DNA of 64,000 nucleotides, taken from positions 62,001 through 126,000 of the forward strand of contig NZ_JABFVK010000001.1 of assembly GCF_013362815.1 (NCBI RefSeq), given 5' to 3'. Made by a program: the position numbers and the translations under genes. Shown one piece after another: positions 44,411-53,539 of the stretch. Numbering within the stretch: the first letter of the stretch is position 1; each line of letters opens with the position of its first letter. The notes under the pieces were generated by a model. It did no database searches, was not told where the DNA came from, and worked only from the letters and a program-made list of their open reading frames with translations. The DNA is from Hamadaea sp. GTDB taxonomy: Bacteria > Actinomycetota > Actinomycetes > Mycobacteriales > Micromonosporaceae.

Positions 44411-45628
44411 TCACCGGTCCCCTCGCGGCAGTCGTACCTCTGCGACCGTACCTCCCCCGTCCCGTGGACGTAAGGACACCCAACCGTTTTGTCGTTCAAT
44501 AGTCTTTCGGACGAGGTAGAGACCCAACCCGACACCCGGTCGGCGCGCCGAGCCATGATCTCCACCCTGCCAGTAGCGCTCGAACGCCATTTCGACTTCC
44601 TCCGGCCGAACGCCGATGCCCCGATCGGAGATCCGGAAGTAGACGGTTCGGCCGTCTTGACCGGCGGTCAGCGTGATCGGCTCGGCCGAACCGGAGTACT
44701 TGTCGGCGTTCGTCACCAGTTCGGTCAGCACCGTGACGATGTCCGACCGGTTGCCCAGCGCCGCCGGCAGGCTGCCCGGCAGCGCCACCGAGAGCCGTCG
44801 GCGTAGGTGGGCCGGAAGGTCGGCGGCGGCTCCGCGCAGCGCCTCGGTCAGGTCGAAGGCCGCCGGATGCACCTCGCCGACCCCACCTACGCTGCTGGTC
44901 AGGAGCCGGTCGACCAGCCGGGCCAGCTCGCCCGAGCGCTGGCCGATGACGCGGATCGCCTCCATCCGCGAGCGGGTGTCGAGGGCGTCCCAGTGATCGG
45001 TCAGGGTGTCGGCGTACCCCTTGATGACCGTGACCGGAGTGCGCAGCTCGTGGCTGGCCATCGCGATGAAGAGCCCACGCTCGGAGACCTCGCGCCCGCC
45101 CGGGGCCGCGACCATCTCGCCGTCGCCGAGCACCGGCAGGCCGACGCGGTCGGTGTAGAGGTGCGCGGCGACCGACCCGGCCAGCCGCATGATCAGCGTC
45201 TCGTCCTCGGGTTCGAGCAGCGGGTGATCCGCGCCGAAGACCGCGACCAGATTGCCGACCACCCGGCCGTCGGCCTCGGCCGAGGCGACGACCAGCCGCC
45301 GGATCCCGAACCCGCCCAGGTGCTGCTTGGCCATCGGCTGGATGTCGGCCACGTCGAACTCGTGCACGCCCGGGCCTGAGCGGACCGCCTTGGCGTGGTC
45401 GGTCATGCCGTCGAACCGGATGCCCACGAACGGGGCCAGTAGTCCCTGAGCTGCGATGACGCGGCCGTCGTTGATCGTGTACTCCGAGGCGGCCAGGCCC
45501 TGCGCGCCCAGCCCTGCCTGCACCGCCCGGATCAGATCCCCGATCGCGGGCAACCCGGCGCCACCCGAGTTGACCTTCTCCAGCATCTCGGTGAGGCCGG
45601 CCAGGAGGGTTCGGGAGCGGGGGTCCAC
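44411..45628 (-). CDS. GAF-domain sensor histidine kinase (orphan)
   Basis: A 405-aa soluble kinase with no membrane segment. Residues about 25-160 resemble a GAF sensor domain. The H-box with the phosphorylated His is MASHELRTPVTVIKGY, then N-box ELVTNADKYS, G1 DRGIGV, F-box FERYWQ and G2 GVGLGLYLVR. No response regulator gene is adjacent; the downstream partner is the RsbW-like ATPase, so the output may be a sigma-factor or phosphorelay switch. Start GTG 45628. Confidence 0.88.
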   Translation of the reverse strand: MDPRSRTLLAGLTEMLEKVNSGGAGLPAIGDLIRAVQAGLGAQGLAASEYTINDGRVIAAQGLLAPFVGIRFDGMTDHAKAVRSGPGVHEFDVADIQPMAKQHLGGFGIRRLVVASAEADGRVVGNLVAVFGADHPLLEPEDETLIMRLAGSVAAHLYTDRVGLPVLGDGEMVAAPGGREVSERGLFIAMASHELRTPVTVIKGYADTLTDHWDALDTRSRMEAIRVIGQRSGELARLVDRLLTSSVGGVGEVHPAAFDLTEALRGAAADLPAHLRRRLSVALPGSLPAALGNRSDIVTVLTELVTNADKYSGSAEPITLTAGQDGRTVYFRISDRGIGVRPEEVEMAFERYWQGGDHGSARRPGVGLGLYLVRKTIERQNGWVSLRPRDGGGTVAEVRLPRGDR

Positions 45629-45661
45629 TTCGTAGATCCTGCCCCGCGCGGAGTGGGAGCG

Positions 45662-46414
45662 CTACACCCCAAGATGTGAGCGCACCTCACCCGGCCGGTC
45701 GGTGATGATGGCGTCGACGCCGAGACTGCGGACGAGGTCGACGTCCGGCAGCTCGTTCACCGTCCAGACGTAGATGTCGTTGCCCTGCGCTTTGAGGCGG
45801 CGTACCAGGTCGGGGCGGCGGCGGACCAACTCCAGCCCCGGACCGGCGATCCGGGCCCCGAACGGGAGGCGGCTCGGCTTCAATCCCGGTGGAATCAGGT
45901 CCATCAGCTGCACGCGCGGCAGCGCGGGAGCGAGCGCGCGCACTCGGCGTACCGCCAAGGGAGAGAAGGACATCACGGTGACCTGGACCGGAGCGTCGTC
46001 GCGAGGCCGGTCGAGGCCGTGCTTGCGCAACAGCGCCAGCAGGCGGAACTCGACGGCCTTGCCGTAGCGGTTGGGGTGTTTGGTCTCGATCAGCAGGCGG
46101 ACCGGACGGCCCGCACCCTGGGCGATCTCGATCAGCTCGTCGAGGGTGAGGATCGGCTCCCCGCCGAAGGTGACGCCGCGCAGCTGCGCGAGCGAGCGCT
46201 GGGAGACCGGTCCGCGGTGGTCGCTCGTCCGGTCCAGCGTGCGGTCGTGAAGAAGCACGAGATGTCCGTCTCGGCTGAGCCGCACGTCGCACTCCAGGCC
46301 GTCCGCGCCGTCTGCCAACGCCTTCTCGTACGCCGACCGAGTGTGCTCCGGGTACGCCGCCGACGCCCCACGATGTGCGATGACCAGGGGAATCTCTGAG
46401 GGGTTTGCGCGCAC
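45662..46414 (-). CDS. Glycerophosphodiester phosphodiesterase
   Basis: A 250-aa TIM-barrel enzyme that splits glycerophosphodiesters to glycerol-3-phosphate and an alcohol. IAHRGASAAYPEHT holds the catalytic His-Arg, LECDVRLSRDGHLVLLHD the metal-binding Glu/Asp and second His, and LLIETKH a further metal ligand. No signal peptide, so it is cytoplasmic. Its GTG overlaps the rhodanese stop by one base. Confidence 0.92.
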   Translation of the reverse strand: MRANPSEIPLVIAHRGASAAYPEHTRSAYEKALADGADGLECDVRLSRDGHLVLLHDRTLDRTSDHRGPVSQRSLAQLRGVTFGGEPILTLDELIEIAQGAGRPVRLLIETKHPNRYGKAVEFRLLALLRKHGLDRPRDDAPVQVTVMSFSPLAVRRVRALAPALPRVQLMDLIPPGLKPSRLPFGARIAGPGLELVRRRPDLVRRLKAQGNDIYVWTVNELPDVDLVRSLGVDAIITDRPGEVRSHLGV

Positions 46415-46740
46415 TAGAGCACCCGGGCCGGCTGACCGTCTTCGCTGACCATCGGACGGCCGGCGGCGGCCCAGTCGAGCATCCCGCCGTCGAGGTTCAC
46501 GACGTTGTCGTAGCCCTGCTGCTGGAGGTACGCCACGACCTGCCCCGATCGGCCGCCGGAGCGGCAGACCACCACGACGTCGCCTTCCTGGGGAATCTCA
46601 GCCAGCCGGACGGGGATCTCCATCATGGGCAGGTGGACGGCGCCCGGAGCGTGCCCGGCCGACCACTCGTCGGGCTCTCGGACGTCGAGCAGGTACGCGT
46701 CGGCCGGCAGCTGACCGGCGTCGATCACTGGAATACGCAC
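46414..46740 (-). CDS. Rhodanese-like sulfurtransferase domain protein
   Basis: A 108-aa single-domain rhodanese: LLDVREPDEWSAGHAPGAVHLP (substrate region) and the active-site loop VCRSGGRSG with the persulfide Cys. The CRSGGRS loop is typical of GlpE/PspE-like proteins that handle sulfane sulfur. It is coupled by a one-base overlap to the glycerophosphodiesterase gene. Confidence 0.9.
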   Translation of the reverse strand: MRIPVIDAGQLPADAYLLDVREPDEWSAGHAPGAVHLPMMEIPVRLAEIPQEGDVVVVCRSGGRSGQVVAYLQQQGYDNVVNLDGGMLDWAAAGRPMVSEDGQPARVL

Positions 46741-46758
46741 CGCTCCAGGCTAGCCGCC

Positions 46759-47805
46759 CTAGAGCGGGTTGACCCATTTCGGATGGGCGGTCACCCAGGT
46801 CGGCAGGTCGGCCGCCCGGAGGGCGGTGAACAGGCTGGGCGCCTCGCCCGAAAGGAAGACGTAGGAGACGTCGCCGACCATGTCGGGATAGCTCGGCACC
46901 TTGATCCCGGTCAGGTCGTCCGGGCCGAGCCGGCGCAGGCCGAACATGAGGTCGGTCAGCGACACACCGCCGGTGTCGACCGTCAGTGTGCTGCCGACCG
47001 CCCGGATGAGCTGGTCGAGCTTCAGCGGGTTGTACGCCAGCCCGCTGTCGCCGGCCCGCTGGAAGATCGCCTTGAGCAGTTGCTGTTGGTGCCGCTGACG
47101 GTCGTAGTCGCCGTCGGGCAGTCCGTAGCGCTGCCGGGAGTAGTCGAGGGCGTCGGCGCCGTTCATGCGTACGCACCCGACCTTGAAGTGCTTGCCGGTG
47201 TGGATCGACTGCACCGCGTGGTCGACGCAGAGGTCGACGCCGCCGAGCAGGTCGATGACCTTCCGGAAGCCGGAGAACTCGATGATCGCGGCCCCGTTGA
47301 ACTTCACCCCGGTCAGCCGGGTCAATGTGGCGGAGAGCAGCTGGACGCCGGTGTCGCCGCCGTGGCCGTAGGAGAACGCCGCATTGATCTTGTCGCTGCC
47401 GCCCTCGAAGCCCAGAGCCCGGTTGGCCGGGATGTCGACGAGCAGGTCCCGTGGGATCGAGATGAGGCTGACCTTGGTCAGATCCTGGTTAACCTGCGCG
47501 ATGATGATCGTGTCGGAGCGCTCGCCCGCGTCCGGCGACCAGGCGCGCTTGTCCGACCCGATCAGCAGGAAGTTCAGCGGTCCGCGCACCGTCTGCCGGA
47601 AGCGTACGCGGGGATCGACTCCGGTCTCGTCCGGCCGGGAGACGGCCGACAGCAGGTCACCCCGGGTGACGCTGGAGTCGTAGCGGTGGATCATCAGCCG
47701 GACTGCGGCCGCGCCGCCGACGCCGAGCAGGAAGGTCAGGACCGCGGCAGCGGCGATGACGAGAGGCCATCGACGCAGCAGGAGATCGGAGCGGTGCGAT
47801 GGCAC
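46759..47805 (-). CDS. LCP-family cell-wall glycopolymer ligase (1 of 3)
   Basis: A 348-aa protein with one N-terminal membrane helix (about 13-35) and an extracytoplasmic LCP domain: FLLIGSDKRAW, ERSDTIIIAQV, SLISIPRDLLVDIP, DKINAAFSYG, GGVDLCVDH and DYSRQRYGLPDGDYDRQRHQQ. The Arg and Asp residues bind the polyprenyl pyrophosphate of the donor. LCP enzymes transfer teichoic acid, arabinogalactan-like or capsular polymers to peptidoglycan. Short cytoplasmic tail. It lies 114 bp downstream of the second LCP gene. Confidence 0.92.
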   Translation of the reverse strand: MPSHRSDLLLRRWPLVIAAAAVLTFLLGVGGAAAVRLMIHRYDSSVTRGDLLSAVSRPDETGVDPRVRFRQTVRGPLNFLLIGSDKRAWSPDAGERSDTIIIAQVNQDLTKVSLISIPRDLLVDIPANRALGFEGGSDKINAAFSYGHGGDTGVQLLSATLTRLTGVKFNGAAIIEFSGFRKVIDLLGGVDLCVDHAVQSIHTGKHFKVGCVRMNGADALDYSRQRYGLPDGDYDRQRHQQQLLKAIFQRAGDSGLAYNPLKLDQLIRAVGSTLTVDTGGVSLTDLMFGLRRLGPDDLTGIKVPSYPDMVGDVSYVFLSGEAPSLFTALRAADLPTWVTAHPKWVNPL

Positions 47806-47919
47806 GGTCGGACGTCCAATCTGGGCTCGGACGAGTGCTCGGGCGAGCTCTCGCGTTCAGGTTAAGACGAGAGCCCGCGCCCAGATGGCGAATTGCGTAA
47901 CTTTTCCGACGTAGAGCCG

Positions 47920-49182
47920 TTATTGCCCGCTCTTGTCCGGAATCAGGTATTCCGGGTTATCCGTGATGAAGTCGCCGAGCTGGTCGTCGGCCGCCGCCTT
48001 GAACATGTCCTTGGTGCCCTCGGTGATGCCCTCACCGGTGCCGTACTCGGAATGAGCGTACGTGCCGGCGTTGGTCTTCAGCGCGATCAGGTCGGACCCG
48101 GCGAGCGCCTTCAGCGTGAAGATGAAGTCGTCCAGCGGTACGCCGTTGGTGTCCATCTTCAGCGAGGAGCCGGCCGCCTTGATCAGCTCACTGAGCTTGA
48201 CCGGATTGGTGATGATGCCGGCGCTCGTGGCCTTCTTCGCCATCGACTTCAGCAGCTGCTGCTGGTGCTTCTGCCGGTCGTAGTCGCTGTTGTCCAGGCC
48301 GTAGCGTTGCCGCGAGTAGTCCAGCGCCTCCCAGGCCGCCATGTTCCGGCAGCCCTTCTTGTGAATCCAGCTGTTGGACAGCTTGTGGTCGCCGCTGTAG
48401 CTGTAGTACTCCGGCTCGCCCTTCTTGTTCTTGATGTAGTGGCTGGACCAGGTGTCCCGCTCCACACACATGTAGACGCCGCCCATCGCCTGGATGACGT
48501 TCTTGAAGCCGCCGAAGTCGATCACGACGACGCCGTCGAACTTCAGCCCGGTGAGCTGCTCGACGGTCTTCTTCATCAGACCGGCGCCGCCCTGCCAGCC
48601 CTGGTTGTGCTGGGAGCCGAAATAGTACGCGGCATTGATCTTGTCGTGTGCCGTGCCGTTGTAGTTGGCCTTCTTCCAGCTGGGAATGGCCACCTCGGCG
48701 TCCCGCGGGATCGAGATGAGGTACGCCTGGTCGTGCGTCGCCGGAATGTGCAGGATGATGATCGTGTCGGCTCGGGAGGTGTTGTCCGCCCAGCCCTGCC
48801 GGGTGTCTAGACCGAGCATCAGGATGTCGATCGGACCCTTCAGCGCCGTACGCGCGTCCTGAGCCTGGACCTTGGTCCCGTCCTCGGCCACCGATCCGGT
48901 CTCGATGGAGCTGGTCAGGTCGCCCATGAGCGACTTCGCGGCGGCGACCCCGCCGAACCCGAGCAGCGTGACCACCACGCCCAGCGCCATGACCAGCTTC
49001 GACCAGAGCGGGCTGCGGACCTTTTTCTTCTTCTTGGGCTTCAGGTTGTGCCCACCGGATTTCCCGGCCCGCCCGGACTCGCCGCGCGCGGAGTCCTGGC
49101 CGTAGGAGTCGTAACCGTAGGAGTCGTCGCCGGAACGACTACTCCCCGCCGACGCGCGTCGGCTACTGGTCTTCGACGGCAT
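47920..49182 (-). CDS. LCP-family cell-wall glycopolymer ligase (2 of 3)
   Basis: A 420-aa LCP protein. The cytoplasmic N-terminus (about 60 aa) is Ser/Tyr/Gly-rich and ends in a Lys cluster before the membrane helix (about 62-84). LCP motifs: ILMLGLDTRQGW, SRADTIIILHI, YLISIPRDAEVAIP, DKINAAYYFG, GGVYMCVERD and DYSRQRYGLDNSDYDRQKHQQ. An insert with two Cys between the last two motifs is longer than in the neighbours. The tyrosine-rich tail could be phosphorylated; that is inference. Confidence 0.92.
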   Translation of the reverse strand: MPSKTSSRRASAGSSRSGDDSYGYDSYGQDSARGESGRAGKSGGHNLKPKKKKKVRSPLWSKLVMALGVVVTLLGFGGVAAAKSLMGDLTSSIETGSVAEDGTKVQAQDARTALKGPIDILMLGLDTRQGWADNTSRADTIIILHIPATHDQAYLISIPRDAEVAIPSWKKANYNGTAHDKINAAYYFGSQHNQGWQGGAGLMKKTVEQLTGLKFDGVVVIDFGGFKNVIQAMGGVYMCVERDTWSSHYIKNKKGEPEYYSYSGDHKLSNSWIHKKGCRNMAAWEALDYSRQRYGLDNSDYDRQKHQQQLLKSMAKKATSAGIITNPVKLSELIKAAGSSLKMDTNGVPLDDFIFTLKALAGSDLIALKTNAGTYAHSEYGTGEGITEGTKDMFKAAADDQLGDFITDNPEYLIPDKSGQ

Positions 49183-49357
49183 GCGACTCCCCTAGCTCGG
49201 TTGTTCCCGCGGCCCGGCCGAGGCCACTGGCCGATCACCATAGACAAGCTGTATTGCGGTTCGCCACCCCATGAAGATCGATATGGGGCGACTTACGGCA
49301 GTTGCGCAGAAAGTCGCGCCGTTCGGCCGAGTCCGCCTTGAAGCCCGCTGAACACTT

Positions 49358-50623
49358 CTAGGAAGCAGATGGGGAACTTGTCGCATTCGCCTTCACGTAC
49401 GCGTCCATCGTGTCCTTGGACATGGCGTCGTAGAGGGCCAGCGCCTTGGTCTTGTCCGAGAGCACGACAGACTCGCCGTCGCGCATCGCGCTGCCCAGGT
49501 TCGGGCTGGTCAAGAAGGTCAACTTGTCGCTGCTCATGCTGCGGAACTGCAGCACCATATCGGTCAACGCGAAGTCCTTGTCGACCGTCACGGCCTTCGT
49601 CAGCGTCTGGAGGAAGTCGTTCAGCTTCCCGGGGTTGGCCATCACGCCGGCGCTGGTCGCCTTGTCGAGCATCGCCTTGAGCAACGCCTGCTGATGGCGC
49701 ATCCGGGCGAAGTCGCCGTCGGGGAACTGCTTGCGCTGCCGGACGTAGTCCAGCGCCTCTGCGCCGTTGAAGTGCCGGTTGCCCTTCTCGAAGGTCCGGA
49801 ACGGCTTGTGGATGGACTTGATCGTGCGATCGACGTACATGTCGACTCCGCCGAGGGCGTCCACGACCTCCTTCAGCCCGCCGAAGTCGATCGAGACCAC
49901 ATGGTCGATGCGTACGCCGGAGTAGTTCTCCACCGTCTGCACGGCCATCGGCAGGCCACCCCAGGCGAACGCGGCGTTGATCTTGGCGTACGTGTCGCCG
50001 TATTGCGCGCCCGGCGTCTTCGGAATGAAGACGTAGAGGTCACGAGGGATGGACACGAGGTACACGTGCTGGTGGTCGGCCGAGACGTGGACGACCACGA
50101 TCGTGTCCGCCCGCCAGGCGCTGGCCTGCGACATGTCGGTGTCGGGGTCCCGGGAGTCGCTGCCCACCAGCAGGATGTTCATCGCACCGTCGACCGTCTT
50201 CAGCGGACGATCGCCGACGATCGCCGAGAACGGGTCGGTCTTGTTCAGCTTGCCGTTGAGGTTGGCCGCGTAGATCCAAAGGCCGACGCCGGTCAGCAGG
50301 CCGATGATGACGGCGAGCCCGACCAGCACCAGGGCGATCCGGCCCCAGCGCGGCTTGATCTTCCGCTTCGGCTGGCCGTAGGTCCCCCCGGTGCCACCGG
50401 CCGCCGGACGAGCCGAGCCGCCGTTGCCGCCGCGGCCCTCGCCCGGGCGGCTCGACCCCGAACGGGAGGAACCGCGCGCGGAGCCGGGCCGGCTTCCGGA
50501 CACGCTCGCCCGGCCGCTGGTGCGGCCGCCGTCGCGGGGACGCTCGGGCGGGGTCGAGCCGCCTTCATCATCGCCGTTCGGCTTGCGAGGGCGGCCGTAG
50601 ACGCCGCCGGAAGAGTTCGCCAT
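49358..50623 (-). CDS. LCP-family cell-wall glycopolymer ligase (3 of 3)
   Basis: A 421-aa LCP protein with a disordered cytoplasmic tail of about 90 aa (Gly, Ser, Arg, Pro), a membrane helix (about 95-117) and the LCP domain: ILLVGSDSRDP, WRADTIVVVHV, YLVSIPRDLYVFIP, AKINAAFAWGG, GGVDMYVDR and DYVRQRKQFPDGDFARMRHQQ. First of three same-strand LCP genes; gaps of 175 and 114 bp mean they may have separate promoters. Different acceptor or donor polymers are likely. Confidence 0.92.
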   Translation of the reverse strand: MANSSGGVYGRPRKPNGDDEGGSTPPERPRDGGRTSGRASVSGSRPGSARGSSRSGSSRPGEGRGGNGGSARPAAGGTGGTYGQPKRKIKPRWGRIALVLVGLAVIIGLLTGVGLWIYAANLNGKLNKTDPFSAIVGDRPLKTVDGAMNILLVGSDSRDPDTDMSQASAWRADTIVVVHVSADHQHVYLVSIPRDLYVFIPKTPGAQYGDTYAKINAAFAWGGLPMAVQTVENYSGVRIDHVVSIDFGGLKEVVDALGGVDMYVDRTIKSIHKPFRTFEKGNRHFNGAEALDYVRQRKQFPDGDFARMRHQQALLKAMLDKATSAGVMANPGKLNDFLQTLTKAVTVDKDFALTDMVLQFRSMSSDKLTFLTSPNLGSAMRDGESVVLSDKTKALALYDAMSKDTMDAYVKANATSSPSAS

Positions 50624-50707
50624 GCCATCAGGGTACGTACGCGTGCGACATCAAGACCGGTAGCGACGCGGCTCCGGCGTACCTTCTCGACCGGTTCGAC
50701 CTGCGAA

Positions 50708-50744
50708 AAGCCGGGTGGCGAACACTTCGTCCACCACCCGGCTT
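50708..50744 (-). terminator. Terminator of the acetate symporter operon
   Basis: Perfect 11-bp stem AAGCCGGGTGG/CCACCCGGCTT with a 15-nt loop; on the minus strand the last T of the stem begins a TTTT run. Confidence 0.85.
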
Positions 50745-50801
50745 GACAGCTATCCGACGGTCCCGGCATGCGGCGGTGGGGCACCGTCGAACAGCGAGGG
50801 C

Positions 50802-52448
50802 CTAGTGCGCCCCCGCCCCAGTCAGGGAACGGACTTCGAGTTCGGCGTACCGGCCGTCGTCGGCCTTCTCGCTAGACAACATCGTGCCCAGCCAGCCGAA
50901 GAAGAACCCGAGCGGGATGGAGATGATGCCGGGATTCTGCAGCGGGAACCAGGCGAAGTCGGCGTGCGGGAACCACGACGTCGGCAGGCTGGAGACGACC
51001 GGGGAGAAGGCGACGAGCAGCACCGCCGAGCCCAGACCGCCGTAGATCGCCGAGGTCGCGCCGACCGTGTTGAACCTCTTCCAGAACAGGCTGAAGAGGA
51101 TCGCCGGCAGGTTGCCGGAGGCCGCGACCGCGAACGCCAACGCCACGAGGAACGCCACGTTGAGCTTCTGGGCGAAGATCGCCAGCACGATCGAGATCGC
51201 CCCGATCACGAAGGCCGAGGCCCGTGCGACGTTGATCTCCTGCCGCTCCGACGCCTGCCCCTTGCGTACCACATTGGCATAGAAATCATGGGCCACCGAT
51301 GAGGAGGAGGCGAGCGTCAGACCCGCCACCACCGCGAGGATGGTCGCGAAGGCCACGGCCGCGATGACCGCGAGCAGGGCCGCCCCGCCGGTGTCGCCAC
51401 CCAGGAACCGCTTGCCCAGCGCCTGCGCCAGCTGAGGCGCGGCCGTGTTGCCGCCGGCGTCCTGCGCGACGATGTCCTTGCTGCCCACGAGCGCAGCGGC
51501 GCCGAAGCCGAGAGCCAGGGTGAGCAGGTAGAACGAGCCGATGATGCCGATCGCCCAGAGGACGCTGCGGCGCGCGGCCTTGGCGGTGGGCACGGTGTAG
51601 AAGCGGATCAAGATGTGCGGCAGGCCCGCGGTGCCGAGGACCAGCGCGAGACCCAGCGACAACAGATCCATCTTGTTGTAGAAGGTCTGGGTCGGATCGC
51701 CCGCGACCTCCTTGCCGTACTTCAGGCCCGGCTCCAGGAACGCCGCGCCCTTGCCGGATTTCTCGGCCGCCGCGCCCAGCAGGTCCGAGAGATTGAACTT
51801 GTACGCCGCCAGCACGAGGATCGTCATGAGGATCGCACCGCCCATGAGCAGGAACGCCTTGACGATCTGGACGTAGGTCGTGCCCTTCATGCCGCCGACC
51901 ACCACGTAGACGATCATGAGCGCGCCGACGAGCAGGATGGTGGCGACCTTGGCGGTGTCGGCCGACATGCCGAGGAAGGTCTGCCCCGGCTTGATGCCCA
52001 GCAGCAGGGCGACGAGCGAGCCCGCGCCGACCATCTGAGCGATCAGGTAGAAGACCGAGACGGTCACCGTCGAGACGGCGGCCGCCGAGCGTACCGGGCG
52101 CTGCCGCATGCGGAAGGCGAGCACGTCGGCCATCGTGTACCGGCCCGCGTTCCGCAAGAACTCCGCGACCAGCAGCAACGCCACCAACCAGGCGACGAGG
52201 AAGCCGATGGAATAGAGGAACCCGTCATAGCCGCTGAGCGCGATGATGCCGGCGATGCCGAGGAACGACGCCGCGGACATGTAGTCGCCGCCGATCGCCA
52301 TGCCGTTCTGGAACGCCGAGAACGAGCGGCCACCGGCGTAGAAGTCGGTGGCGGTCCGGGTCTGCCGGCTCGCCCAGATCGTGATCACGAGAGTCACCGC
52401 GACCAGGACCACGAAGAGGACGATCGTGAGCGTACGCGCGTTGGTCAC
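50802..52448 (-). CDS. actP: Sodium:solute symporter, acetate (ActP) type
   Basis: A 548-aa membrane protein with about 13 helices of the SSS family. It shows ATDFYAGGRSFSAFQNGMAI and GDYMSAASFLGIAG at the N-terminus and GTAGLPHILIRFYT in the middle, as in cation/acetate symporters. It overlaps the DUF485 gene by 4 bp, the usual ActP/YjcH pairing. Likely substrate: acetate or another short monocarboxylate. Confidence 0.9.
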   Translation of the reverse strand: MTNARTLTIVLFVVLVAVTLVITIWASRQTRTATDFYAGGRSFSAFQNGMAIGGDYMSAASFLGIAGIIALSGYDGFLYSIGFLVAWLVALLLVAEFLRNAGRYTMADVLAFRMRQRPVRSAAAVSTVTVSVFYLIAQMVGAGSLVALLLGIKPGQTFLGMSADTAKVATILLVGALMIVYVVVGGMKGTTYVQIVKAFLLMGGAILMTILVLAAYKFNLSDLLGAAAEKSGKGAAFLEPGLKYGKEVAGDPTQTFYNKMDLLSLGLALVLGTAGLPHILIRFYTVPTAKAARRSVLWAIGIIGSFYLLTLALGFGAAALVGSKDIVAQDAGGNTAAPQLAQALGKRFLGGDTGGAALLAVIAAVAFATILAVVAGLTLASSSSVAHDFYANVVRKGQASERQEINVARASAFVIGAISIVLAIFAQKLNVAFLVALAFAVAASGNLPAILFSLFWKRFNTVGATSAIYGGLGSAVLLVAFSPVVSSLPTSWFPHADFAWFPLQNPGIISIPLGFFFGWLGTMLSSEKADDGRYAELEVRSLTGAGAH

Positions 52449-52792
52449 TTGGCCCCTCCTTCGATCTCGGCCTCGACCTGGGTCTTGATGGCCTCGGCGG
52501 TGGCGTCCAGCTTCCGGTCGGCGAACCGGGCGTACAGCCAGGCGATCACGAAGGTCGAGAGGAACTGGAGCAGACCGAAGACGAGGGCGACGTTGACGTT
52601 GCCGAACAACACCGTGCCCATGAAGTCGCGCGCGTACGCCGAGAGCAGCACGTACAGCGCGTACCAGAGGAAGAAGGCCGCCGTCATCGGGAAGACGAAC
52701 CGGCGCAGCGTACGCCGCAGCCCGGCGAACTCGGGCGATTGCTGGGCGCGTTCGTAGGGACTTTCATCGAGATGAGGTGGAGCCGTGGTCAT
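52445..52792 (-). CDS. DUF485 membrane protein (YjcH-like)
   Basis: About 115 aa with two transmembrane helices (FVFPMTAAFFLWYALYVLLS and VALVFGLLQFLSTFVIAWLY) and the DUF485 pattern. It accompanies ActP symporters, probably as a small subunit. I chose ATG 52792 (AGGCGG 8 nt upstream); GTG 52801 is an alternative. Confidence 0.9.
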   Translation of the reverse strand: MTTAPPHLDESPYERAQQSPEFAGLRRTLRRFVFPMTAAFFLWYALYVLLSAYARDFMGTVLFGNVNVALVFGLLQFLSTFVIAWLYARFADRKLDATAEAIKTQVEAEIEGGAK

Positions 52793-52929
52793 TGCGATCA
52801 CCGCCTGGGGGAGTGTGTTTGGCGGACCTTAGGGCGGCCCTTCCCCTGGACGGAACGACGAATCCGGCAGCGACCGGCGGCTGCGCCGAGCGGTCGCCCG
52901 GCTGCGCCGAGTGACCTTGGCCACACCGT

Positions 52930-53442
52930 TCACCGCAGCTCGCGGTACCGACCCCGGTGGTGGATCAGCGGCTCGGCGGCGGCACCGAGGTGGATCTCCG
53001 CGATGGTCGCCTCCACCAGCAGCCCCCAGCCGAACGGCCGCGCCTCGTCGAGCAGGCAGTCCGCGCTGGTCCGCTCGTCGCCGGGCACCGGGCCGTGCTC
53101 TCGCTGAACCCACCAGTCGTCCCGGAACAGCCCGCCCGGGGCGGGCATGAGCCCGGCGAACCGGTCGGCGAGCTGCCGATCGCCCGGCCCGAGCAGGGTC
53201 ACCACGAACCGTCCGGAGCGCTCCGCCGCGGTCCAGAACTCCGACTCGTCGTCGACGATGCCCAGCACCCGGCCCGGATCGCCGTCCGCCACGACCGCCG
53301 ACGACACAGTCAGCCCACCGCGTACGGGACCCGCCCCGGCGGTCCACAGGGTGACGGTCGACGCCATTCGGCCGCGGAATCGGCGTACCGGGGAGCGCAG
53401 CTCGTCGGGGGTGGCGAACGGATCCTCGGAGTGGATGGTCAC
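52930..53442 (-). CDS. Flavin reductase-like FMN-binding protein
   Basis: A 170-aa split-barrel flavoprotein: residues 16-55 (VRRFRGRMASTVTLWTAG, then GLTVSSAVVADGDP) are the conserved FMN-binding N-terminus of the flavin reductase/HpaC-like domain. No partner monooxygenase is adjacent. It may supply reduced flavin or bind it passively. Confidence 0.75.
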   Translation of the reverse strand: MTIHSEDPFATPDELRSPVRRFRGRMASTVTLWTAGAGPVRGGLTVSSAVVADGDPGRVLGIVDDESEFWTAAERSGRFVVTLLGPGDRQLADRFAGLMPAPGGLFRDDWWVQREHGPVPGDERTSADCLLDEARPFGWGLLVEATIAEIHLGAAAEPLIHHRGRYRELR

Positions 53443-53462
53443 CCACTCATTGTCGTACCCGT

Positions 53463-53534
53463 TGGCTGCAGATCACGGAAATGCCTGCCAAAACCGCGTT
53501 GGGAAGCATGCATAACCGCGTGATCTGCCAGCAA
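53463..53534. repeat. Dispersed palindromic element, copy 2
   Basis: An inverted repeat whose outer arms contain GCAGATCAC and GTGATCTGC. It shares the run GGGAAGCATGCATAACCG with the copy at 21796. The left arm has diverged more. It lies between the flavin reductase start and the end of the efflux operon. Confidence 0.8.
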
Positions 53535-53539
53535 AAAAC

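Noticed and set aside
47841-47882. Terminator between LCP genes 2 and 1
   Set aside because: A 7-bp inner stem with a large internal loop and no T tail; too weak to call.
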